A stretch of 11,819 bases of DNA from Sporomusaceae bacterium (GTDB taxonomy: Bacteria; Bacillota; Negativicutes; DSM-13327): contig JAPUES010000154.1 in the NCBI GenBank assembly GCA_027492445.1, positions 1 through 11,819 of the forward strand. The letters are read 5' to 3'. A program made the translations under genes and the position numbers. Within the stretch, counting starts at the first letter, position 1, and every line of letters begins with the position of its first letter. The notes beneath the pieces were generated by a model. It made no database searches. It was not told where the DNA came from and was given only the letters and a program-made list of their open reading frames with translations. Of the stretch, positions 6,787 through 11,819 are shown piece by piece.

Positions 6787-7782
6787 GTGAATATACGTGA
6801 ACGAATTGAAAGTCAAGAATATAAGATATTATCCTCATTTGCTAGTAAAAGTCGCGAATCTATACGTGACAAAGAGGAAGAACTATGTGAATTTCGTACT
6901 GCTTTTCAACGTGATCGTGATCGGATTATTCATAGTAAGGCCTTTAGACGCTTAAAACATAAGACGCAAGTCTATATTTCCCCAGGCGACCACTATCGCA
7001 TGCGGATGACCCATAGCTTAGAGGTGGCCCAAATTTCAAGAACAATTGCAAGAGCATTAATGCTGAATGAAGATTTAACGGAAGCCATTGCGCTAGGGCA
7101 TGATGTGGGACACACTCCCTTTGGACATGTTGGTGAATATGCCCTGCGGGATATTCTTGGCCACTATAATCATAATGAACAAAGCCTAAGGGTGGTAGAA
7201 TATTTAGAACGAGGGGGCAAAGGCTTAAATTTAACCATGGAAGTAAAAGACGGCATTTTAAATCATACAGGTGACAATAACCCTCTTTCTTTAGAAGGAA
7301 ATATTGTGCGTCTTGGTGATCGGGTTGCTTATTTATGTCATGATTATGATGATGGTATTCGGGCGGGTATGATTAAGGTGGTGGACTTGCCAGAAAAGGT
7401 GGCAACTATCTTAGGTAGCAATCCATCGAATATGATTACGGTAATGGTTGCCGATATGATTCGAAATTCAGAAGGGCATAATGAAATTTCTATGTCAGTA
7501 GAAGTGAAAGATGCCATGGCTGAATTTCGTGAATTTATGTTTAAAAGGGTCTACTATTCTACGGAACTAGAAGCGGATCGTAAAAAAGCATGTTATATTG
7601 TGAAAAAATTATATGAATACTTTATGCTCCATCCCCAAGAATTGCCCCATGAATATTTAGACAGGGAAGAACGGTGGGGGCTAGAGGTGACAATTGTTGA
7701 TTATATTGCCGGCTTAACAGATATGTATGCTGTGAATTTATTTGAAAAATTATTTATACCTTCTAGGTGGATTTCAATCTAA
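6787..7782 (+). CDS. dgt: Deoxyguanosinetriphosphate triphosphohydrolase (HD-domain dGTPase)
   Basis: dGTPases hydrolyse dGTP (often other dNTPs too) to the nucleoside and triphosphate, controlling dNTP pools. The 331-residue protein is of the short dGTPase-like class. HD-superfamily metal ligands are visible: H76 in RMTHSLEVAQISR, H105-D106 in ALGHDVGHTPFGH, and D178 in RLGDRVAYLCHDYDDGI. QRDRDRIIHSKAFRRLKHKTQV (residues 41-62) is also a family hallmark, with substrate contacts expected at the Arg residues. The GTG start is chosen because AGGGAGG (6773-6779) lies 7 nt upstream and the nearby ATG (6785) is immediately followed by a stop. It is transcribed alone: a terminator follows within 25 nt. 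Placement before dnaG fits a replication-related role. Substrate range cannot be read from sequence. Confidence 0.95.
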   Translation: MNIRERIESQEYKILSSFASKSRESIRDKEEELCEFRTAFQRDRDRIIHSKAFRRLKHKTQVYISPGDHYRMRMTHSLEVAQISRTIARALMLNEDLTEAIALGHDVGHTPFGHVGEYALRDILGHYNHNEQSLRVVEYLERGGKGLNLTMEVKDGILNHTGDNNPLSLEGNIVRLGDRVAYLCHDYDDGIRAGMIKVVDLPEKVATILGSNPSNMITVMVADMIRNSEGHNEISMSVEVKDAMAEFREFMFKRVYYSTELEADRKKACYIVKKLYEYFMLHPQELPHEYLDREERWGLEVTIVDYIAGLTDMYAVNLFEKLFIPSRWISI

Positions 7783-7804
7783 TCTTGCATTTGAATAGCA
7801 TAAA

Positions 7805-7839
7805 AAAGAGCAATTATAGCAAAGTTATAATTGCTCTTT
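7805..7839. terminator. Terminator after dgt
   Basis: A perfect 14-bp inverted repeat, AAAGAGCAATTATA (7805-7818) and TATAATTGCTCTTT (7826-7839), has a 7-nt loop. The stem is AT-rich and the U tail is only the UUU within the stem followed by GCC, so it is weaker than the textbook form. The A-run at 7802-7807 would serve the opposite strand, where there is no converging gene. Confidence 0.7.
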
Positions 7840-7842
7840 GCC

Positions 7843-7887
7843 TTGTTAGGGGCAAAAAATAGTAAATATAATACAAATGGTTTGTAT
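7843..7887 (+). promoter_or_regulatory. Candidate dnaG-rpoD promoter with overlapping operator-like dyad
   Basis: TTGTTA (7843-7848, 4/6) and a perfect TATAAT (7867-7872) are 18 nt apart. A perfect 7-bp dyad with a 3-nt centre, ATACAAATGGTTTGTAT (7871-7887), overlaps the -10 end and the predicted start near 7879, where a repressor would block transcription. The dyad is directly visible; its use as an operator and the identity of any regulator are inference. Transcription from here would give a leader of about 310 nt before dnaG. Confidence 0.45.
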
Positions 7888-8188
7888 CGAATAAAATAAG
7901 TATTGTCAAGAAAAAAATAAAGGATAATTATAATTTATATTGAATACTACTATTGTAGAAGAAAAGTATAGAATGCTAAAAATAATATGTAGGATTATGT
8001 CCTATTATTATTGCAGGATTATAGGACTTTTTGTAGAAATAAAATACGAATCCTAAGTGGATTTTCTTTTAAGAATTATGGGTATGCTACAAACAATAGA
8101 AGAATGCAAAGTATTCCTTGGTCGCTCTATCGTAACTAGGTTAAGGTGAACTGCGGGAAAAGTATGCAGATGGGTTAAAGGTGATATT
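7888..8188 (+). other. Non-coding leader region upstream of dnaG
   Basis: About 300 AT-rich nucleotides with no convincing gene. AGGATTAT occurs twice (7991-7998, 8015-8022). TAGGA (7990-7994) can pair with TCCTA (8000-8004). GTCCTAT (7999-8005) can instead pair with ATAGGAC (8021-8027), a fold followed by five T. TAGGATT (7990-7996) can also pair with AATCCTA (8049-8055). These foldings exclude one another, as in attenuators. A second TATAAT at 7929-7934 has its nearest -35-like box (TTGTCA, 7903-7908) 20 nt away, too far for a good promoter. Near the dnaG start the motif GGTTAAGGTGA (8139-8149) recurs as GGTTAAAGGTGA (8173-8184), the latter being the dnaG ribosome site. Confidence 0.5.
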
Positions 8189-10006
8189 ATGAAAGATGCA
8201 GTTTATGATGAATTTATTGATAGATTGCGATCAGAATGCGATATTGTCAGCATTCTATCAGATTATGTACCTTTAAAAAAGAAAGGTAAAAATTATTGGG
8301 GTTGTTGTCCTTTTCACCATGAAAATACACCATCTTTTTCTGTAGCCAGTGATAAAGGTTTTTTTTATTGCTTTGGTTGTCAGAGTGGGGGTAATGTATT
8401 TAACTTTTTGATGAAAATTGAAAATATTACTTTTTTTGATGCGGTGAAGATATTAGCGCAAAAGATGAACATGACCTTGCCGCAAAAAGAAAGAACTCCA
8501 CAAGAATTGGCTAGAGATCGAGAAACGGTGAAGCTATACCGTGTCAATGAAATGGCAAGGGATTTTTTTTATGCTTGTCTGACAAAGACAGCTTATGGAG
8601 CCCAAGGGCAAGAATATTTACAGGCGCGTGGTATTACAAATGAAATGATTCAAAACTTTAAGATCGGCTTTGCCCCGCCAACTTGGGAAAAATTATCACA
8701 CGCATTTACAGAGCGAGGAGTGGAACAAGAAACACTGCTGAATGCCGGTCTCATCGTGGAACGCAGCTCTGGTGATGGAGCTTATGATCGCTTTCGCAAT
8801 CGTATTATGTTTCCTATTTGTGATGTTCGAGGCAGGGTAGTTGGTTTTGGTGGGAGAGTGATTGACGAAAGTCAGCCCAAATATTTAAATTCACCAGAAA
8901 CCCTTGTTTTTAATAAAAGACATATTTTATTTGCCTTTGACCTTGCTCATAAGTTTATCCAAGAATGTGGGCAGGCAATTGTAGTGGAAGGTTATATGGA
9001 TGCCATTACAGCTCACACCTTTGGCATAAAAAATGTAGTAGCTTCCTTAGGTACAGCCTTTTCACCGGAACAAGCAAAACTATTGCTTCGTAATGGAACT
9101 GAAATCATATTTGCTTATGATAGCGACGCTGCAGGTCAAAATGCTACGCTGCGGGCGTTGTCGATTTTAAGGACCATGGGGGCCAAGGTTAAAGTGGTTT
9201 TGATTCCTGATGGTAAAGATCCAGATGAGTTTATTCGTAAACATGGGGCCGAAGCCTTTCGGGTACTTGTAAAGGATGCAGCAGATTTTTTAGAATATCA
9301 AGTTAAACAAGCCTTTGATACTACGGATCATAGCAGTTTAGAAGGAAAAGTAGCTGTCGTATCAAAAATTGTGCCGGTATTAGCAATGGCAGATAATGCT
9401 GTAGAAGTTAACACCCATATTGCAACTATATCCCAAGGGCTAGCCATTGATGAGAGTGCAATCCGCAGTGAACTGCGAAAGTACTTATTTAACGCCAAGA
9501 AGGATAAAAATGTAAAACATGGGAAGAATATATCTAATCTAATTGTTGCACGTACTCCATCCGTTGCCACAGAACAAGCGGAAAGACACCTGATTCGTTT
9601 GATGTGTGAAGATGAGACCTTGATATCCTATATTGAAAAAAATATTTCCATTGAAGAAATACAGGGAGAACATCGACGGGAAATCATTAAAATAATATTT
9701 AATGAGTATAATATGGGAAAGAATGTTTCTGATATTGCTTGGACAATGTTATTAAATGAGGTAGCAAATGCTGAATTGTCCTGTATTATGCTAATTGATA
9801 TCCAATATACTGATAGTATAAAAATGGCTGATGATTGTATACGAAGTATACAGTTAATGCACTTAAAAGTATTGTATGAAGAGCATCGATTACGAGCCGA
9901 CGAATTAGAACGAATTGGTGATAGTCGATTTTTGCAGGAATTAGCAGAAAGCCAGCGAATAAATAATAAAATTAACCAATTACATTATGGTCAAAAAATA
10001 AACTAA
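8189..10006 (+). CDS. dnaG: DNA primase
   Basis: DnaG makes the short RNA primers for leading- and lagging-strand synthesis at the replication fork, working with the DnaB-type helicase. The 605 residues cover all domains. The N-terminal CHC2 zinc-binding domain has ligands C40, H43, C61 and C64. The RNA polymerase core contains RFRNRIMFPI (201-210) and GFGGRVID (219-226). The TOPRIM fold (about 261-345) has E267 in VVEGYMD, D311 and D313 in YDSDAAG, and DPDEF (344-348). The C-terminal helicase-binding domain (about 460-605) is, as usual, poorly conserved. The ATG follows AAAGGTG (8177-8183). The stop is 37 nt before the rpoD start, with no terminator, so dnaG-rpoD form an operon as in other bacteria. 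Confidence 0.98.
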   Translation: MKDAVYDEFIDRLRSECDIVSILSDYVPLKKKGKNYWGCCPFHHENTPSFSVASDKGFFYCFGCQSGGNVFNFLMKIENITFFDAVKILAQKMNMTLPQKERTPQELARDRETVKLYRVNEMARDFFYACLTKTAYGAQGQEYLQARGITNEMIQNFKIGFAPPTWEKLSHAFTERGVEQETLLNAGLIVERSSGDGAYDRFRNRIMFPICDVRGRVVGFGGRVIDESQPKYLNSPETLVFNKRHILFAFDLAHKFIQECGQAIVVEGYMDAITAHTFGIKNVVASLGTAFSPEQAKLLLRNGTEIIFAYDSDAAGQNATLRALSILRTMGAKVKVVLIPDGKDPDEFIRKHGAEAFRVLVKDAADFLEYQVKQAFDTTDHSSLEGKVAVVSKIVPVLAMADNAVEVNTHIATISQGLAIDESAIRSELRKYLFNAKKDKNVKHGKNISNLIVARTPSVATEQAERHLIRLMCEDETLISYIEKNISIEEIQGEHRREIIKIIFNEYNMGKNVSDIAWTMLLNEVANAELSCIMLIDIQYTDSIKMADDCIRSIQLMHLKVLYEEHRLRADELERIGDSRFLQELAESQRINNKINQLHYGQKIN

Positions 10007-10043
10007 GCCTTGATTGGGATAACCAATGGAGGAGGGGAGTAAA

Positions 10044-11159
10044 ATGACAGAAAAGAAGAGTCTACCAAGTGAACATGTAACAAAATTAGTCAATAAAGGC
10101 AAAAAACACGGTGGTGTTTTAACTTATGGTGAGATCATGGATACTCTCCAAAGTGAGGATTTATCTCCTGATGAAATTGAAGATATGTATGAAATATTTT
10201 CAAGCAAAGGGATTGAAATAGTTGATGAACTCCCTGATGATGCGGAACCAGCAGCAGAACCTGAAGTCTTAGAAAAAGAAGAGATTACAGCAGATGAAGT
10301 CGATATTGACTTAAGCATTCCAGATGGCATCAGCATTGATGATCCTGTTCGTATGTATCTTAAAGAAATTGGCAGAGTTCCCTTATTAACAGGCGATGAA
10401 GAGATTAAGCTAGCTCAGCGCATGGAACAAGGGGATGAAGAAGCCAAAAGGCGCTTAGCCGAAGCCAACTTACGTTTAGTAGTCAGTATTGCAAAACGTT
10501 ATGTTGGACGGGGAATGTTATTTTTGGATTTGATTCAAGAAGGTAATTTAGGACTTATTAAGGCTGTTGAAAAGTTTGATTATAATAAGGGTTATAAATT
10601 TAGTACCTATGCTACCTGGTGGATTCGTCAGGCGATTACTAGAGCCATTGCCGATCAGGCACGAACCATTCGGATTCCAGTGCATATGGTGGAAACTATT
10701 AATAAACTAATTCGCGTATCTAGACAACTATTGCAAGAACTTGGCCGGGAACCCCAGCCGGAAGAAATCGGTAAGGAAATGGATATTAGTGTGGAACGCG
10801 TGCGGGAAATTATGAAAATCGCCCAAGAACCAGTATCCTTAGAAACGCCGATTGGTGAAGAAGAAGATTCTCACTTAGGGGATTTTATTGAAGATCAAGA
10901 TGCTCTTGCACCAGCAGAAGCTGCTTCTTTTATGCTTCTCAAAGAACAATTAGAAGAAGTATTAGATACTCTTACACCGCGGGAAGAAAAAGTTCTTAGA
11001 TTACGATTTGGTTTAGATGATGGACGAGCTCGTACCCTCGAAGAAGTAGGGCAGCATTTCGGTGTTACTCGGGAACGTATTCGTCAGATTGAGGCTAAGG
11101 CTCTTAGAAAACTTCGTCACCCTAGTCGCAGTAAAAAACTAAAAGATTTCTTAGAGTAA
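10044..11159 (+). CDS. rpoD: RNA polymerase primary sigma factor RpoD/SigA
   Basis: The housekeeping sigma factor directs RNA polymerase to -35/-10 promoters of the type seen in this window. The ATG at 10044 gives 371 residues, normal for Firmicute SigA, and follows the very strong purine tract GGAGGAGGGGAG (10028-10039). An in-frame ATG at 10026 overlaps that tract's edge and lacks its own site, so it is rejected. Region 1.1 spans about residues 8-62, then an acidic linker (62-98). Region 1.2 starts DPVRMYLKEIGRVPLL (100-115). Region 2 includes YKFSTYATWWIRQAITRAI (184-202), carrying the -10 recognition and melting residues. Region 3 follows from HMVETINKL. Region 4 ends with the -35-binding helix-turn-helix, TLEEVGQHFGVTRERIRQIE (331-350). 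A short dyad ATTGG/CCAAT (10013-10027) precedes the ribosome site. Confidence 0.98.
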   Translation: MTEKKSLPSEHVTKLVNKGKKHGGVLTYGEIMDTLQSEDLSPDEIEDMYEIFSSKGIEIVDELPDDAEPAAEPEVLEKEEITADEVDIDLSIPDGISIDDPVRMYLKEIGRVPLLTGDEEIKLAQRMEQGDEEAKRRLAEANLRLVVSIAKRYVGRGMLFLDLIQEGNLGLIKAVEKFDYNKGYKFSTYATWWIRQAITRAIADQARTIRIPVHMVETINKLIRVSRQLLQELGREPQPEEIGKEMDISVERVREIMKIAQEPVSLETPIGEEEDSHLGDFIEDQDALAPAEAASFMLLKEQLEEVLDTLTPREEKVLRLRFGLDDGRARTLEEVGQHFGVTRERIRQIEAKALRKLRHPSRSKKLKDFLE

Positions 11160-11182
11160 TTCTTTATACTAGGAAAAAAATA

Positions 11183-11211
11183 TTGACGTGGCAGTAAGAA
11201 TGTATTATACT
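11183..11211 (+). promoter_or_regulatory. Promoter of the tRNA cluster
   Basis: TTGACG (11183-11188, 5/6) is 17 nt upstream of TATACT (11206-11211, 5/6). The predicted start near 11218 is about 11 nt before the first tRNA. No terminator separates it from rpoD, so readthrough from rpoD may add to tRNA transcription. Confidence 0.85.
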
Positions 11212-11228
11212 AGTTAAGTTGATAAAAT

Positions 11229-11304
11229 TCCTGGATAGCTCAGTTGGTAGAGCAATCGGCTGTTAACCGATCGGTCGTAGGTTCGAGTCCTACTCCAGGA
11301 GCCA
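11229..11304 (+). tRNA. tRNA-Asn (anticodon GTT)
   Basis: Full cloverleaf of 76 nt with encoded CCA. Acceptor TCCTGGA/TCCAGGA, D-stem GCTC/GAGC, anticodon stem ATCGG/CCGAT around loop CTGTTAA (anticodon GTT), T-arm with GTTCGAG, discriminator G. It is the first gene of the cluster. Confidence 0.98.
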
Positions 11305-11313
11305 TTTTATTAA

Positions 11314-11388
11314 GGGCCTATAGCTCAGCGGTAGAGCAGCCGGCTCATAACCGGCTGGTCCCTGGTTCGATCCCAGGTGGGCCCACCA
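11314..11388 (+). tRNA. tRNA with CAT anticodon: elongator Met or Ile2
   Basis: Full cloverleaf of 75 nt with encoded CCA. Acceptor GGGCCTA/TGGGCCC is fully paired, so it lacks the unpaired first base of initiator tRNA. The anticodon stem GCCGG/CCGGC surrounds loop CTCATAA (CAT). The discriminator is A. By anticodon alone it would be called Met. However C4-G69 and C5-G68 in the acceptor stem resemble tRNA-Ile2, whose C34 is converted to lysidine by TilS so that it reads AUA. The choice between the two is open. Confidence 0.93.
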
Positions 11389-11409
11389 TTTAAATAAAAT
11401 ACAAACTAT

Positions 11410-11484
11410 GGCCCGTTGGTCAAGCGGTTAAGACACCGCCCTTTCACGGCGATAACGGGGGTTCGATTCCCCCACGGGTCACCA
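11410..11484 (+). tRNA. tRNA-Glu (anticodon TTC)
   Basis: Full cloverleaf of 75 nt with encoded CCA. Acceptor GGCCCGT/ACGGGTC with one G-T pair, anticodon loop CTTTCAC (TTC) closed by CCGCC/GGCGA-side pairing, T-arm GGGGGTTCGATTCCCCC. Positions 13 and 22 of the D-stem are both A. Only four bases separate it from the next tRNA. Confidence 0.97.
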
Positions 11485-11488
11485 TTCC

Positions 11489-11564
<76 letters not shown>

Positions 11565-11582
11565 TATGATTTTGACATTGAG

Positions 11583-11608
11583 ATGCAAAGCACAGCTTTG
11601 CATTTTTT
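11583..11608 (+). terminator. Terminator of the tRNA cluster
   Basis: Perfect 9-bp stem ATGCAAAGC (11583-11591) / GCTTTGCAT (11595-11603), 3-nt loop ACA, then a T-run through 11608. It lies 19 nt after tRNA-Val and 29 nt before trmK. Confidence 0.95.
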
Positions 11609-11637
11609 AGTTTATGAAAGAATAATGAGGTGAAGAA

Positions 11638-11819
11638 ATGAAGCTTGGTGAAAGGTTAGGGGCATTAGCGAGTTTTGTACCCGTAGGGGCGCGGCTCGCG
11701 GATATTGGCACAGATCATGCTTATGTACCAATTGAACTGGTGGAAAAGAATATTGCAATTTCAGCGATAGCAGGTGATGTTCATAGTGGTCCTTTCCAGG
11801 CGGCTAAAGAAAATGTTAA
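11638..11819 (+). CDS. trmK: tRNA (adenine(22)-N1)-methyltransferase TrmK, N-terminal part
   Basis: The gene runs off the right edge; 60 codons plus two bases are visible. The product begins MKLGERLGALASFVPVGARL and continues ADIGTDHAYVPIELV, which is Rossmann-fold motif I of SAM-dependent methyltransferases in the form seen in TrmK/YqfN. TrmK makes m1A at position 22 in the D-arm of certain tRNAs. The ATG has GAGGTGA (11627-11633) just upstream. Position after rpoD matches yqfN (trmK) after sigA in Bacillus, here with the tRNA cluster in between. No promoter of its own is evident after the tRNA terminator. The catalytic motif lies beyond the window. Confidence 0.92.
   Translation, partial: MKLGERLGALASFVPVGARLADIGTDHAYVPIELVEKNIAISAIAGDVHSGPFQAAKENV

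Noticed and set aside
6686..6838. N-terminal extension of the OstA-like ORF on the minus strand
   Set aside because: It overlaps the dgt start, would bury the signal peptide, and the ATG at 6685 has a proper AAAGGAG site.
8078..8149. 23-codon ORF upstream of dnaG (MGMLQTIEECK...)
   Set aside because: No ribosome site, no similarity I recognise, no run of codons for a single amino acid that would suggest a leader peptide.
10026..10043. In-frame upstream ATG of rpoD
   Set aside because: The strong GGAGGAGGGGAG tract lies after this ATG and correctly before the ATG at 10044.
11598..11626. Possible trmK promoter TTGCAT-N17-AATAAT
   Set aside because: The -35 matches only 3/6 and lies in the terminator, and a start near 11633 would remove the GAGGTGA ribosome site.

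Overview
The window reads as the chromosomal core of a low-GC, diderm member of the Firmicutes, most likely Negativicutes (Sporomusa/Pelosinus-like). Evidence for a Firmicute: the gene order yqzL-recO-glyQ-glyS-yqfL(ppsR)-dnaG-rpoD-trmK, known from Bacilli and Clostridia; a T-box leader in front of a two-subunit glycyl-tRNA synthetase; strong AAGGAGG-type ribosome binding sites; and GTG and TTG starts. Evidence for an outer membrane: a secreted OstA/LptA-like gene. No taxonomic assignment can be proved from the sequence alone.

Layout. 1-403: the 3' end of a CNNM/CorC-type membrane protein with CBS domains. 495-1446: a tiny YqzL-family ORF, then the recombination mediator recO. 1520-1975: a UBA-like plus DUF4342 protein. 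1985-2307: a consensus sigma-A promoter and a glycine T-box leader with its terminator. 2335-5276: glyQ (TTG start) and glyS. 5328-6167: the PEP synthase/PPDK regulatory kinase-phosphorylase. 6182-6206: a bidirectional terminator. 6209-6685: an OstA-like exported protein on the minus strand, divergent from dgt (6787-7782), a dGTP triphosphohydrolase. 7783-8188: a 406-bp non-coding region with a terminator, a promoter-like pair overlapped by a perfect 7-bp dyad, and a set of competing hairpins. 8189-11159: dnaG and rpoD, the macromolecular-synthesis pair. 11183-11608: a strong promoter, four tRNA genes (Asn, CAU Met or Ile2, Glu, Val) and a terminator. 11638-end: the start of trmK.

How the genes fit together. 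This is information-processing housekeeping: repair (recO), tRNA charging (glyQS, shut off when charged tRNA-Gly is plentiful), tRNA supply and modification (tRNA cluster, trmK), dNTP pool control (dgt), replication priming (dnaG) and global transcription initiation (rpoD). One carbon-flux regulator (yqfL/ppsR) and one envelope protein are embedded among them.

I see no mobile element, CRISPR array or defence system and do not claim an undescribed system. The least explained parts are the dgt-dnaG intergenic region, the DUF4342 protein, the isolated OstA-like gene, and whether the CAU tRNA reads Met or Ile.
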